64,000 bases of DNA from Mucilaginibacter saanensis (GCF_014200575.1 NZ_JACHBZ010000005.1:186001-250000), one strand, 5' to 3'; shown: positions 9,589-20,151, counted from the stretch's first letter. The notes: generated from the letters alone by a model not told the origin. Made by a program: numbers and translations.

Positions 9589-11250
9589 ATGTCCATGATA
9601 CATACACCAGATTTGATTATCAGTGCCTTATATATAGCCTTTATTTTTGTTATAGGTCTGTGGTCTGGTATCCGCCATCAGCGTAAAACGCGAAATAATA
9701 AGAATGAAGCCGGGGAGTATTTTCTGGCGGGTAAAAAACTGCGCTGGCCAATGATAGGCCTTGCGTTATTTGCCACCAATATATCATGTGTGCACTTGGT
9801 GAGCCTTGCCCAAAGCGGATTCGACAAAGGTTTGCTCAACGGCGATTTTGAATGGATGGCCGCATTTACGCTCATATTGCTTGCCTTATTTTTTGCGCCA
9901 TTCTACATTAAATCGGGAGTGGCTACCTTGCCCGATTTTTTGGAGAAACGGTATGACCGCGCCAGCCGCGATTGGCTTGCCATTATCTCGGTAGTGTCAG
10001 CTGTGCTTATTCACATTGCTTTTTCTTTATTAGCGGGCGGGGTAGTATTGCACACGCTGTTTGGGGTTGATATGTACACCAGTGTGATTGTCATATCCAT
10101 TATAACTACTATTTACACGGTTGTGGGTGGGTTAACGGCTGTGGTGGTAACGGAATCTATCCAAACATTGGTGCTTTTGGGTGGTGCCATTATTATGAGC
10201 GTGGCCGCCTATCATAAAATGGGGGGCTGGGAACCCATGGTTGATGTATTAAAACGTACCGGGGAGCTTAATAAACTCTCGATGCTTAGGCCACATGGCG
10301 ATGCCAGCGGAATGCCCTGGTATGCGGTGTTTTTAGGGTACCCGGTATTAGGTATCTGGTACTGGTGTGCCGATCAAACTATTGTGCAGCGCGTATTAGG
10401 CGCTAAAGACGAGAATCATGCCCGCGTTGGTCCGCTGTTTTGCGGGTTTATTAAAATATTACCGGTTTTTATTTTTGTGATGCCCGGCCTGTTTGCCTAT
10501 ACGTTGGCTCAGAGCGGGCATCTGGATATTTCTGCATTAAAAACGGTTGTAGCCGGTAAAGAGGTAGTTGATAGCAAGGGAATTTATACGCTGATGATAA
10601 CCCAGCTTATTCCGCAGGGTTTAATTGGTGTTTTGGTGGCAGCATTGTTGTCGGGCCTCATGAGCCAAATATCGGGGGCGTTAAACTCTATCTCCACCAT
10701 TGTAAGCTATGATATTTATAAACGGTACAATCCCCTTACCCAGGATGCCAAACTGGTAAAAGTGGGGAAGATAGCCGCCGGTGTAGCGTTGTTGCTGTCT
10801 TTAGCGCTGTTGCCGCTGCTTAACAATTACGGTAGTATTTTTGATGGCCTTAATGACATTATAGCGCATATAGCCCCGCCAATTACCTGTGTATTTCTAT
10901 TAGGCGTTTTTTGGGAAAAGGCATCGGCAGTATCTGCAAAATACACCTTGTGGATAGGGTCGGCCATTGGCGTAATAGTATTTACGGTTAATAAATTATT
11001 CCCCGATACGGCCATAGGGCAAATCCCTTTTATGATGATGGCTTTTTACCTGTTTGTAATTTGCGTGCTGATGCAGGTAAGCCTCTCATATCTATATCCG
11101 GTAGAACATACCAAGGAGAGTGCTACGCTGTACTGGAAATCGCCATGGGAACCTTTACGCGGACCTGCCTGGAGCGGTTTAGGTAATTACAAGATACTCT
11201 CCCTGCTGTTGGTGTTTATCATGGTCATACTCTTTTACATATTCAGATAA
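9589..11250 (+). CDS. Sodium/solute symporter (SSS family), likely L-fucose
   Basis: A 553-residue inner-membrane protein with roughly 13-14 hydrophobic helices, within the usual SSS size. The first helix begins at residue ~7. Typical SSS blocks include GEYFLAGKKLRWPMIGLALF and the substrate-helix motif GLMSQISGALNSIST. SSS members import sugars with sodium. Its place between fuconate dehydratase and the mutarotase suggests L-fucose, or a similar deoxy sugar, as substrate; this is inference from context. The start could be ATG 9589 or, six bases later, ATG 9595. Confidence 0.85.
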   Translation: MSMIHTPDLIISALYIAFIFVIGLWSGIRHQRKTRNNKNEAGEYFLAGKKLRWPMIGLALFATNISCVHLVSLAQSGFDKGLLNGDFEWMAAFTLILLALFFAPFYIKSGVATLPDFLEKRYDRASRDWLAIISVVSAVLIHIAFSLLAGGVVLHTLFGVDMYTSVIVISIITTIYTVVGGLTAVVVTESIQTLVLLGGAIIMSVAAYHKMGGWEPMVDVLKRTGELNKLSMLRPHGDASGMPWYAVFLGYPVLGIWYWCADQTIVQRVLGAKDENHARVGPLFCGFIKILPVFIFVMPGLFAYTLAQSGHLDISALKTVVAGKEVVDSKGIYTLMITQLIPQGLIGVLVAALLSGLMSQISGALNSISTIVSYDIYKRYNPLTQDAKLVKVGKIAAGVALLLSLALLPLLNNYGSIFDGLNDIIAHIAPPITCVFLLGVFWEKASAVSAKYTLWIGSAIGVIVFTVNKLFPDTAIGQIPFMMMAFYLFVICVLMQVSLSYLYPVEHTKESATLYWKSPWEPLRGPAWSGLGNYKILSLLLVFIMVILFYIFR

Positions 11251-11259
11251 TTCCACTTT

Positions 11260-11721
11260 ATGAATAAGATACACTTAATCTCCATTTTTGCCCCCTTAAT
11301 TATTTGCTGTTTGGGTTTTGCTGCGTGCAATAACCCCCGGCAGGATAAAACATCGTTAAAGGCTGCTTCAACTGATACCATAAAAGTGCAGCGCTTTGGT
11401 ATGGTAACGGGTTTAAAGCCCGAGAAAATGGCTTATTATAAAAAGCTGCATGCTGCTGTGTGGCCCGGCGTATTAAAGAAAATTAAGGAGTGTAATATTC
11501 GTAACTATTCCATCTACGTTCAAAAAATTGACGGGAAGTATTTCCTGTTCAGCTATTTTGAATATACCGGGCAAAATTTTGATCAGGATATGGCCAAAAT
11601 GGCTGGCGATACTACCACCCAGCGCTGGTGGAAAGAAACAAATCCGGCGCAAATTCCCCTGCCTGAGGCTGCCGCCCGGAAACAAATATGGCAGAACATG
11701 GAGGAGGTCTTTCATTTTTAG
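11260..11721 (+). CDS. Lipoprotein sugar mutarotase (RhaM/DUF718 family)
   Basis: A 153-residue protein of the L-rhamnose/L-fucose mutarotase family, which interconverts alpha and beta anomers. Mature-domain blocks are RFGMVTGLKPEKMAYYKKLH, a conserved tryptophan (AVWPG), YSIYVQKIDG and the C-terminal QRWWKETNPAQIPLP. Unusually for this normally cytoplasmic family, it begins with a lipoprotein signal peptide ending in the lipobox GFAAC. It should therefore be tethered in the periplasm or on the outer membrane, where it could equilibrate anomers of fucose freed by the fucosidases. It is the last gene of the fucose operon, nine bases after the symporter. Confidence 0.85.
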   Translation: MNKIHLISIFAPLIICCLGFAACNNPRQDKTSLKAASTDTIKVQRFGMVTGLKPEKMAYYKKLHAAVWPGVLKKIKECNIRNYSIYVQKIDGKYFLFSYFEYTGQNFDQDMAKMAGDTTTQRWWKETNPAQIPLPEAAARKQIWQNMEEVFHF

Positions 11722-11932
11722 CATTAGCAATAAGTATCAATAGCTGGATACTCTAAATATTTACAGATGCCAAATAAGCTGAATATATGGGTAAAATTAA
11801 AACTGTAAGCATTACATTTAATATTTATTTTAGCAGGAATTGCAGCTTCATCATCATTAACAAATGATTGTAGCAAGATTGCAGTTAACCAACTAACCAA
11901 TTTTCATAGCTAATAGAAAATCCTCTTTTAAA

Positions 11933-14215
11933 ATGGTAAGAAAAATACTTTGTTTTTCGCTGTTCATTACCCAAATTGTGTTTGCACCTGGCGCAAAGGC
12001 ACAACAGGCAAATTCTGGTTTACATCAGCAGGGCTTAATCATCTGGGACGATAAGCCCGCTAAAACATGGATGACAGAAGCCTACCCGATAGGTAACGGC
12101 CGCATTGGCGGGATGGTATTTGGCGGTGTGGCACAGGAACATATACAGTTTAATGAAAATAGTTTATGGACAGGCGACGAAAACGAAACCGGTGCCTACC
12201 AGGCCTTTGGCGATCTGTACATTAACTTTAAAGGAAAAGATACTTCGCAGAAAGCTCCTGCAAACTATCGCAGGCAGCTCGATATCAGCCGCTCGGTTCA
12301 GCAAATAACCTATACGGATGACGCCATAGCCTATCAACGCGAATACTTTTGCAGTTTCCCGGACAAGGTAATGGTATTGCACTTTACGGCCGGAAAAAAA
12401 GGGGCTTACTCCGCCATTATTAAATTGAAGGATGCGCATAATGCCATAGCTACGGCTGATGGGAAATCGCTGCAGATTGCTGGTAAACTGGATAACGGAC
12501 TGGCCTATAATGCAGCCATCGTCATCAAAACAGAAGGTGGTACTGTTACCGTTGAACCTGATGGTAACGGAGGCTCGCAGCTAAACCTGAATAAAGCAGA
12601 TGGCTTTACCATAATACTTACCGCAGCTACTGATTATAGCAACAAACGCAGCCAGCATTGGCGCGGCGAAGCGCCAGGCTTAAAGGTAAAACAAGCCTTA
12701 ACCGCTGCTGCTCCCAAAACCTACCTGCAGTTGTTAACCACACATGTTATTGATTATCAGGCTTTATTTGGCCGTATGGCATTAAACCTGGGTAATACAC
12801 CCGCACAACAAAGAGCTTTGCCTACTTATAAAAGGCTGTTAGCATATAAAAAAGACGGCGATCCGCAGTTAGAAGCATTGCTGTTTCGGTATGGCCGTTA
12901 TTTACTCATCAGCTCATCGCGCAAGGGCGGCCTGCCTGCAAATCTGCAAGGTTTATGGAACGAGAGCAATAACCCGCCATGGCGCAGCGATTACCACTCT
13001 AACATTAATATACAAATGAATTACTGGCTGGCCGAGCCAACCAATCTTTCTGAATGCCATATCCCTTACCTTGATTATATTAATAGTATGCGCGAGGTAA
13101 AAAAAGAAAGTACCCGTAAGGAGTATCCCGGTGTGCGCGGCTGGACGGTAAAAACCGAGAATAATATTTTTGGCGGTTCAAGCTTTTTATGGAACACACC
13201 CGGCAGTGCCTGGTATATGCAGGGAATCTGGGAGCATTATGCCTTTACCAAGGATGCAGCATACCTGAAAAACTTTGGCTATCCTATTATTAAGGAAGTG
13301 GTAGAGTTTTGGGACGATCATTTGAAACGCCGTCCCGACGGAACATTGGTTTCGCCGCTGGGCTGGTCGCCGGAGCATGGCCCAACCGAGGATGGTGTAA
13401 CCTATGATCAGGAAATTATATATGACCTGTTCACCAATTATATTGAGGTTGCCGACATTTTAAGAATTGATAAAGTTTACAGGGATCATGTGGCCGATAT
13501 GCGCGAGCATTTGCTAAAACCTAAAATTGGCAAATGGGGCCAGCTGCAGGAGTGGGAAACAGATCGTGACGATCCGAAGGATACGCATCGTCACTCCTCA
13601 AATTTGTTTGGCTTGCATCCGGGCAGGCGCATCAGCACCATTAAAACGCCCGAGCTTGCACAGGCAGCAAAGGTGAGTCTTTCGGGCCGCGGTGATGTAT
13701 CTACTGGTTGGTCAATGGCCTGGAAGATGAATTTCTGGGCACGCCTGCAGGATGGCGATCACGCGTATAAAATCCTGACCAACTTTATAACGCTGGTTGG
13801 CGGTTCGGGAGTAGATTATAACGAGGGTGGTGGTTTGTATTCAAACCTTTTCTGCGCACATCCGCCGTTCCAGATTGATGGTAACTTTGGTTATACTGCC
13901 GGCGTTGCCGAAATGCTGGTTCAAAGTCAAACAGATGAAATTCAGTTATTACCTGCCTTGCCGCAAAAATGGGCTACCGGCAGTGTTCAGGGCCTGCGTG
14001 CCCGTGGCGATTTTGAAATTACCGATATGCAGTGGAAAGATGGCAAAATTGTTAAGCTAAGTATTAAATCGTTAGCCGGTGGTCAATGTAAGCTCCGGGT
14101 GCCAAACGTTTTAAAAACGGTGGCGGCAGTATCAAAAAGTGTCGGTAAAAACGATGTGGCATACAGCTTTAAAACACAGGCAGGTAAAACATATAGTTTT
14201 ATTGCGGGCAGTTAA
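11933..14215 (+). CDS. GH95 alpha-L-fucosidase
   Basis: A 760-residue secreted enzyme with signal peptide ending GAKAQQ. It spans the full GH95 plan: N-terminal beta domain ([20 protein letters not shown]), an (alpha/alpha)6 catalytic domain and a C-terminal beta domain. Key residues by analogy with bifidobacterial AfcA are N357/N359 (NINIQMNYW), acid E540 (LQEWE) and D649 (FQIDGNFG). GH95 enzymes invert and favour alpha-1,2-linked fucose on galactose; some prefer L-galactose. It has its own 211-base upstream gap after the mutarotase gene and a 279-base gap after it, so it may be transcribed alone. A GH95 paralogue lies at 17767. Confidence 0.92.
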   Translation: MVRKILCFSLFITQIVFAPGAKAQQANSGLHQQGLIIWDDKPAKTWMTEAYPIGNGRIGGMVFGGVAQEHIQFNENSLWTGDENETGAYQAFGDLYINFKGKDTSQKAPANYRRQLDISRSVQQITYTDDAIAYQREYFCSFPDKVMVLHFTAGKKGAYSAIIKLKDAHNAIATADGKSLQIAGKLDNGLAYNAAIVIKTEGGTVTVEPDGNGGSQLNLNKADGFTIILTAATDYSNKRSQHWRGEAPGLKVKQALTAAAPKTYLQLLTTHVIDYQALFGRMALNLGNTPAQQRALPTYKRLLAYKKDGDPQLEALLFRYGRYLLISSSRKGGLPANLQGLWNESNNPPWRSDYHSNINIQMNYWLAEPTNLSECHIPYLDYINSMREVKKESTRKEYPGVRGWTVKTENNIFGGSSFLWNTPGSAWYMQGIWEHYAFTKDAAYLKNFGYPIIKEVVEFWDDHLKRRPDGTLVSPLGWSPEHGPTEDGVTYDQEIIYDLFTNYIEVADILRIDKVYRDHVADMREHLLKPKIGKWGQLQEWETDRDDPKDTHRHSSNLFGLHPGRRISTIKTPELAQAAKVSLSGRGDVSTGWSMAWKMNFWARLQDGDHAYKILTNFITLVGGSGVDYNEGGGLYSNLFCAHPPFQIDGNFGYTAGVAEMLVQSQTDEIQLLPALPQKWATGSVQGLRARGDFEITDMQWKDGKIVKLSIKSLAGGQCKLRVPNVLKTVAAVSKSVGKNDVAYSFKTQAGKTYSFIAGS

Positions 14216-14494
14216 CGGTTTAAAATTAACGGCATAAAAAAGTAAAAACAGGCGTGTTTTGAGGGGGCTGGTGACATTCCAAGGGATAGTTATGCGCAGT
14301 TTGTTGGTTGAAAAATGGCGTTGTAGGATAAATGTAAGGGTATTATCCATCTACTTCAAAGGTTTATCCATTTTTTGAATTGCAATTAGCAGATACATTT
14401 ACCCTCGCCAATATACGCTACTATTATATGCCGCAATTTTTTAATTTATATACAAGGTTATGCTTTGTACTGATAAAAACTTCCATATAAAAAA

Positions 14495-16435
14495 ATGATA
14501 AAGTTTAAATATCTCCTTGTTTTTATCTTATTAACCGGTGTTTTTTTGCCGGTAAAAGGCCAGAATAAAACCACTTCCTGGAAAGGGTTTGAGAAAACAC
14601 AATTCACGGTTGATGGCCACGATGCCTACTATGTAAAACCGGCACACCCGCTGCCGGGTAACCCCTGGGTATGGCGTGCCTCTTTCCCAGACTGGCATAC
14701 CGAAATTGACAGCATACTGCTAACTAAAGGTTTTTATGTTGCCTTTGTTAATGTGGATAATCAATATGGCAGTCCGGCTGCACTAAACGTTTGGGACGAT
14801 TTTTATGCGTACTTAACCGATAAATTAGATTTTGCCCCTAAGGTTGCGCTGGAAGCCGTAAGTCGTGGTGGTTTATATGCGTATGGCTGGGCCAAACGCA
14901 ATCCCGATAAGGTAAGCTGCATATATGCCGAAACGCCGGTATGTGATTTTAAAAGCTGGCCGGGTGGTAAGGGAAAAGGCGTAGGCGACGCCGCTTCATG
15001 GAAACAATTAAAAGAGGTGTATCATTTTACCGAAGAGCAAGCCATGGCTTATGATGATAACCCTATTGATCATCTGGAAGGACTGGCATCTTTCAGGGTA
15101 CCCGTATTACACACTATAGGGCTTGATGATAAACTTGCGCCACCTAATGAAAACACCTACTTGTTTGCTCAACGATATGTAGCCTTAGGTGGTCCAATGA
15201 GTATCCATCCCGTAACTCAGGGGCCAATGGAATTGCAGGGGCATCATTTTAATATTGACCGCCCCGGTTATTATGCCGATTTTATTTTTAACAACTCATA
15301 TCCGGTAAAAAATATTTTACCCTACGGCAACTACATTAAAACTGCTGGTAAGCTTAATAACTTTTATTATGCGGTTACGGTTAAGAAAAAGGCAACAGTT
15401 TCCTTTTTGGGGGGCTCTATCACGTTTAACCCAGGCTGGCGCAATAAGGTTTGCAAATACCTGAGGGAAACCTATCCGGCTACTGATTTTCATTTTATAG
15501 CCGCCGGTATCCCATCATTGGGCAGTTTGCCTCACGCTTTCAGGGTGCAGCGCGATATTCTTGACTCTGGTAAAACTGACCTCCTGTTTGTAGAGGCCGC
15601 CGTGAATGACAGGGGTACGGATAGTACCACACAGGTGCGCGCATTGGAGGGTATTGTAAGGCACGCGCGCAATGCCAACCCATATACCGATATTATATTT
15701 ATGGCTTTTGCTGATCCTGAAAAAACAGAGAATTATGGCAAAGGCAAAGTATCCCCCGAGTTGATAAACCATGAATTGGTAGCAAACCATTATAACCTGC
15801 CCTATATTAACCTGGCATTGGAGGTAAGCGATAAAATAAAGAATAAGGAGCTGACCTGGGCCGATGATTTTAAAGATATACATCCATGGTACCACGGGCA
15901 GGAGCTGTATTTTGCCACCATGAAAAGTCTGCTGCGGGCTTGTGTTCAGGATAAGTACCGGCCTCCGTTTAAAATGGCGCTGCCTAAGCCAATTGATAAG
16001 GCGCGATATGAAAATGGCAGTTATTATGACCTGGCAAACGCTCGTTTGGATAAAGGCTGGCAAATTACACCTAACTGGAAACCTAACGACGGCCTTTCAA
16101 CCCGCGATGGTTTTGTTAATGTGCCCGTGTTAAATGCTACAGAGCCGGGGGCCGAGCTGTCATTGCCTTTTAAAGGTGACGCAGTAGGTATAGCCGTGGT
16201 AGCAGGCGGCGATGCCGGTACCATATCCTATGCGATTGACAATGGCAAATTTACCGACCTTGATCTGTTCACCGAGTTTAGCGGCTGGTTGCATTTGCCA
16301 ATTTATCACCTGTTGGGCGACAACCTGAGCAGCGGCAGCCATGTGCTTAAAATTAAAATAAGTGATAAGAAGAATAACGCCAGCAAGGGCTATGCCTGTC
16401 GCATAGTTCATTTTCTTGTTGACAATAAAAAATAA
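14495..16435 (+). CDS. Exported alpha/beta-hydrolase plus SGNH double esterase
   Basis: A 646-residue protein with signal peptide ending VKGQN. Residues ~30-290 form an alpha/beta-hydrolase fold of the prolyl-oligopeptidase/esterase kind, with a serine in EAVSRGGLYAYG, an acid in GLDDKLAPP and a histidine in GHHFN. Residues ~305-490 form an SGNH hydrolase: serine in FLGGSIT, glycine in GIPSLGS, asparagine in AAVNDRG, and Asp-His in DIHPWYHG. A C-terminal beta region of ~150 residues follows. Both active sites look complete, so it probably removes two kinds of acyl group (for example acetyl) from the glycan handled by the following fucosidases. It starts a five-gene operon. Confidence 0.82.
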   Translation: MIKFKYLLVFILLTGVFLPVKGQNKTTSWKGFEKTQFTVDGHDAYYVKPAHPLPGNPWVWRASFPDWHTEIDSILLTKGFYVAFVNVDNQYGSPAALNVWDDFYAYLTDKLDFAPKVALEAVSRGGLYAYGWAKRNPDKVSCIYAETPVCDFKSWPGGKGKGVGDAASWKQLKEVYHFTEEQAMAYDDNPIDHLEGLASFRVPVLHTIGLDDKLAPPNENTYLFAQRYVALGGPMSIHPVTQGPMELQGHHFNIDRPGYYADFIFNNSYPVKNILPYGNYIKTAGKLNNFYYAVTVKKKATVSFLGGSITFNPGWRNKVCKYLRETYPATDFHFIAAGIPSLGSLPHAFRVQRDILDSGKTDLLFVEAAVNDRGTDSTTQVRALEGIVRHARNANPYTDIIFMAFADPEKTENYGKGKVSPELINHELVANHYNLPYINLALEVSDKIKNKELTWADDFKDIHPWYHGQELYFATMKSLLRACVQDKYRPPFKMALPKPIDKARYENGSYYDLANARLDKGWQITPNWKPNDGLSTRDGFVNVPVLNATEPGAELSLPFKGDAVGIAVVAGGDAGTISYAIDNGKFTDLDLFTEFSGWLHLPIYHLLGDNLSSGSHVLKIKISDKKNNASKGYACRIVHFLVDNKK

Positions 16436-16452
16436 CCATTAATAAACCTCGT

Positions 16453-17751
16453 ATGATGAAGAAAAGGGTAGGACTAATCATAGTGCTGGCATTAAGTACG
16501 TGCATAGCTATTGCTCAGCAAAAAACACCAAAGGCTGTAATGGATCAGTTTATGGATAAGCGTTTTGGTATGTTTATCCACTTTGGTCCGGTAACCCAGC
16601 GCGGTACAGAAATAGGCTGGAGCCGTAATAAGGAGGTAGCCCAAGCCGATTATGATAGCCTTTACCACGAGTTTAACCCAACCTTGTTTAATGCCGATAC
16701 CTGGGTAAAAACGGCAAAGGATGCCGGCATGAAATACCTGGTTATTACGGCCAAACATCATGATGGGTTTTGTTTATGGCCTACTGTCTTTTCTGATTAT
16801 AACGTTTCCAGATCGCCGTTTAAAAGGGATATAGTAGGGGAGCTTGCGCAGGCCTGTAAAACGCAGGGGATAACTTTTTGCATCTATTTCACCGTGCTGG
16901 ATTGGCACGACGCCGATTACCCCATCCATAACCCTTATGACTCTACTCAAAACGTTAAGGGAGATATGACGGCTTTTAAAACCCGGATGAAAAACGAGTT
17001 GAAAGAGGTGATCACTAAATACAAACCGTTTATGCTGTGGTTTGATGGTTATTGGGAAAAGCCATGGACAAAAGAAGATGGCAAGGAAATATACCAGTTT
17101 ATAAAAAGTGTTGATGTTAATGTAATTGTAAATAACAGGCTTGGCAAAGTAAGCGATAAGTTGAACGATGAATCTGTTGGCGATTATTTAACGCCAGAGC
17201 AAACTATAGGCAAGTTAAACATGGCCGAGCCCTGGGAAAGCTGTATTACCATTTGCAACCAATGGGCCTGGAAACCCAATGATCAGATGAAATCGCTGAA
17301 ACAATGTATCCAGACGCTGGTAACCACGGCATCGGGCAATGGTAACCTGCTGTTTAATGTTGGCCCCGCAATGGACGGCCATATAGAAGCAAGGCAAGTG
17401 AAAAGGTTACAGGACATGGGAGCCTGGTTAAAGCTCTATGGCGAAAGTATTTATAGTACCCATGGCGGCCCGTATGCGCCCAATGAGCAATATAGTGCCA
17501 CGCGTAAAGGCAACAAAGTGTACCTGCACATTTTTCAGCGTAAAGATGGTACGCTCATTATCCCTGTTTTGCCCAACGTAAAAATTAATAAAGCCTATTT
17601 CATGAATGGCGCCGCGGTAACGGTAAAAACAGAGAAGAGCAATTATAATATTGCCCTGCCAGCCGTTTTACCCGATGAAAACTGTTCTGTAATTGTGCTG
17701 GAGTTAAATAAGAATACTATTGATATTCCGGTAATACCTGCAAAAGCCTAA
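16453..17751 (+). CDS. GH29 alpha-L-fucosidase
   Basis: A 432-residue exported enzyme, with signal peptide ending CIAIAQQ. The GH29 barrel is shown by DKRFGMFIHFG, VITAKHHDGFCLW, FTVLDWH and FMLWFDGYWE, where D198 is the expected nucleophile. NLLFNVGP also fits the family. GH29 enzymes are retaining fucosidases acting on alpha-1,3/1,4/1,6 or broad linkages, complementing the GH95 enzymes that prefer alpha-1,2. It is 17 bases after the esterase and 15 before the next GH95, clearly cotranscribed. Start ATG 16453 is followed at once by a second ATG. Confidence 0.92.
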   Translation: MMKKRVGLIIVLALSTCIAIAQQKTPKAVMDQFMDKRFGMFIHFGPVTQRGTEIGWSRNKEVAQADYDSLYHEFNPTLFNADTWVKTAKDAGMKYLVITAKHHDGFCLWPTVFSDYNVSRSPFKRDIVGELAQACKTQGITFCIYFTVLDWHDADYPIHNPYDSTQNVKGDMTAFKTRMKNELKEVITKYKPFMLWFDGYWEKPWTKEDGKEIYQFIKSVDVNVIVNNRLGKVSDKLNDESVGDYLTPEQTIGKLNMAEPWESCITICNQWAWKPNDQMKSLKQCIQTLVTTASGNGNLLFNVGPAMDGHIEARQVKRLQDMGAWLKLYGESIYSTHGGPYAPNEQYSATRKGNKVYLHIFQRKDGTLIIPVLPNVKINKAYFMNGAAVTVKTEKSNYNIALPAVLPDENCSVIVLELNKNTIDIPVIPAKA

Positions 17752-17766
17752 TTATAATTTATACTG

Positions 17767-20106
17767 ATGATCACCAAAAATTTTGTGTCTGTAACAGCTA
17801 TGCTGTTATGCATATCAACGCTTGGCTTTAGCCAAAAACAACCATTAAGGTTGCATTATGACAAGCCCGCTTCTATCTGGGAAGAAACCCTGCCGCTTGG
17901 CAACGGTCGCCTGGGTATGATGCCTGACGGGGGCGTAACAAACGAAAAAATTGTACTGAACGATATTACCCTGTGGTCCGGCTCGCCGCAGGATGCCAAC
18001 AACTACGATGCCTATAAAAAATTACCTGAGATAAAACAACTGTTGCTGGCTGGCAAAAATGTGGAGGCGCAGGCATTAATTGATAAAGATTTTGTTTGCA
18101 AGGGCCCGGGTTCGGGCGGCGCACAATGGGGCTGCTATCAGCTGCTTGGTGATCTTGACCTGAAATTTGATTATAAAGAGGTTGACGGAGCACCTGTTAA
18201 ATTTACCAACTATCAGCGGGAGCTCTCTTTAAATAAAGCCGTGGCCGGGTGTAGCTACGAGGTTAATGGTGTTACCTATAAACGGGAGTATTTTACCAGT
18301 TTTGGCGACGATGTAGACATGATCAGGCTTACGGCTGATAAACCCGGACAATTAAATTTCAGTATCAACCTGTCGCGCCCCGAAAGATCAGTTACCAATA
18401 CCGCCGATAACACCTTACAGATGCAGGGTCGGTTGGATAACGGCACTGATGGTAATGGTATGCAATATTTGGCCAATGTTAAAGCGCGCTTAACCGGTGG
18501 CAGTCTTACTAAAACCGCCAACAGTTTAATAGTAAAAAATGCAACTGAAGTAATTATTTATATAGCTGCGGCAACAGATTTTAAGAATGCCGATTTTAAA
18601 CAGAAGGTAAAACAGGATTTGGCTTCGGCTATGAAAAAGTCTTATGCCCTGCAAAAGCAGGAGCATATAGCCAACTATCAAAAGCTGTTTAACCGGGTTG
18701 ACATTAACTTGGGTGCCACGGGCGAAAATCAGGAAACAACCGATCAGCAACTGATCAGTTTTCATAAAGAACCCATTAAAAATAAAGATCTGCCGGTATT
18801 GTTTTTCCAGTTTGGCAGGTACCTGAGCATCAGCAGTACCCGTGTGGGCTTATTGCCGCCTAATTTACAAGGCTTATGGGCCAACCAGACCCACACTCCC
18901 TGGAACGGTGATTATCACCTTGACGTAAATGTACAAATGAACCACTTCCCGGTTGAAGTGGCCAACCTGTCTGAACTTAACCTGCCATTGGTTGAGCTGG
19001 TACGCGGCCTGGTGAAAAACGGCGAAAGAACCGCCAAAGCCTACTATAATGCCGATGGATGGGTGGCTCACGTAATTACCAATGTTTGGGGATGGACAGA
19101 GCCCGGCGAAAGCGCCTCATGGGGTGTAACCAAAGCCGGATCCGGTTGGTTGTGCAGCAACATCTGGGATCATTATGCTTTTACTAATGACAAAGCCTAT
19201 TTAAAAAGTATTTATCCTATTTTAAAGGGATCGGCACAGTTTTATAGCAGCATCCTGGTCAAAGATCCTAAAACCGGGTGGATGGTTACTGCGCCGTCAT
19301 CGTCGCCCGAAAATAGCTTTTACCTGCCCGATGGCAGCCATGCCAGTATATGCATAGGCGCAACCATTGATAACCAGATCATGCGCGAGCTGTTTGCTAA
19401 CGTGATCACGGCCTCAGAAACACTAGGAACTGATGCAGCCTTCCGCGATACCTTAAAGCTGCGCTTAAAGCAGATCCCCCCGGCCGGCGTCATCAACAAA
19501 GACGGCCGCATACAAGAATGGCTGGAAGATTATAAAGAAACCGAACTGCAGCACAGGCACATATCGCACCTGTACGGCATTTACCCGGCTTCGTTAATTA
19601 CACCTGATGGTACGCCTGAACTGGCCGAAGCAGCCAAAAAAACACTGAATGTACGTGGCGACGACGGGCCAAGCTGGTCAATAGCTTATAAGCTATTGTT
19701 TTGGGCAAGGCTGCATGACGGTAACCGCGCATACAAACTATTTACCGAGATCATGAAGCCTACCTTTAAAACCGATATTAATTATGGTGCAGGTGGCGGT
19801 ATTTATCCTAATTTATTGTCAGCTGGTCCACCGTTTCAGATTGATGGTAACTTTGGCACTACTGCCGGTATAGCCGAAATGTTGATACAAAGCCATGCAG
19901 GGTATATTGACCTGTTACCGGCCATTCCCGACAGCTGGCAGGCATCCGGCGAAGTAAAAGGCTTAAAGGCCCGCGGTAATTTTACAGTTGACTTTAAATG
20001 GAAAGACGGTAAAGTAACCAGCTATAAAATTACTTCAACCACACCAGGCAAAGTGAAGGTTAAGGTAAATGGTGTAATAAAAATGGTAATTGTTCAAAAG
20101 GCTTAA
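17767..20106 (+). CDS. GH95 family alpha-L-fucosidase, second paralogue
   Basis: A 779-residue exported GH95 protein, with signal peptide ending STLGFSQ. Domain order matches the copy at 11933. Expected acid is E584 (IQEWLED), and D693 lies in FQIDGNFG. At the Asn pair that helps activate the nucleophilic water, this copy has D386-V-N388 where the first paralogue has N-I-N. The region after the acid (HRHISHLYG against HRHSSNLFG) also differs. The two may therefore differ in sugar or linkage preference, such as fucose versus L-galactose. It sits mid-operon between GH29 and an alpha-galactosidase-like gene. Confidence 0.9.
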   Translation: MITKNFVSVTAMLLCISTLGFSQKQPLRLHYDKPASIWEETLPLGNGRLGMMPDGGVTNEKIVLNDITLWSGSPQDANNYDAYKKLPEIKQLLLAGKNVEAQALIDKDFVCKGPGSGGAQWGCYQLLGDLDLKFDYKEVDGAPVKFTNYQRELSLNKAVAGCSYEVNGVTYKREYFTSFGDDVDMIRLTADKPGQLNFSINLSRPERSVTNTADNTLQMQGRLDNGTDGNGMQYLANVKARLTGGSLTKTANSLIVKNATEVIIYIAAATDFKNADFKQKVKQDLASAMKKSYALQKQEHIANYQKLFNRVDINLGATGENQETTDQQLISFHKEPIKNKDLPVLFFQFGRYLSISSTRVGLLPPNLQGLWANQTHTPWNGDYHLDVNVQMNHFPVEVANLSELNLPLVELVRGLVKNGERTAKAYYNADGWVAHVITNVWGWTEPGESASWGVTKAGSGWLCSNIWDHYAFTNDKAYLKSIYPILKGSAQFYSSILVKDPKTGWMVTAPSSSPENSFYLPDGSHASICIGATIDNQIMRELFANVITASETLGTDAAFRDTLKLRLKQIPPAGVINKDGRIQEWLEDYKETELQHRHISHLYGIYPASLITPDGTPELAEAAKKTLNVRGDDGPSWSIAYKLLFWARLHDGNRAYKLFTEIMKPTFKTDINYGAGGGIYPNLLSAGPPFQIDGNFGTTAGIAEMLIQSHAGYIDLLPAIPDSWQASGEVKGLKARGNFTVDFKWKDGKVTSYKITSTTPGKVKVKVNGVIKMVIVQKA

Positions 20107-20151
20107 TCAGCCCATTATTGCACACAAAACTCCAAAAGCAGCAGCAAACTC

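Noticed and set aside
15515..16063. 182-codon minus-strand frame over the SGNH domain
   Set aside because: Opposite a clearly coding SGNH domain with intact catalytic blocks; no sensible protein features.
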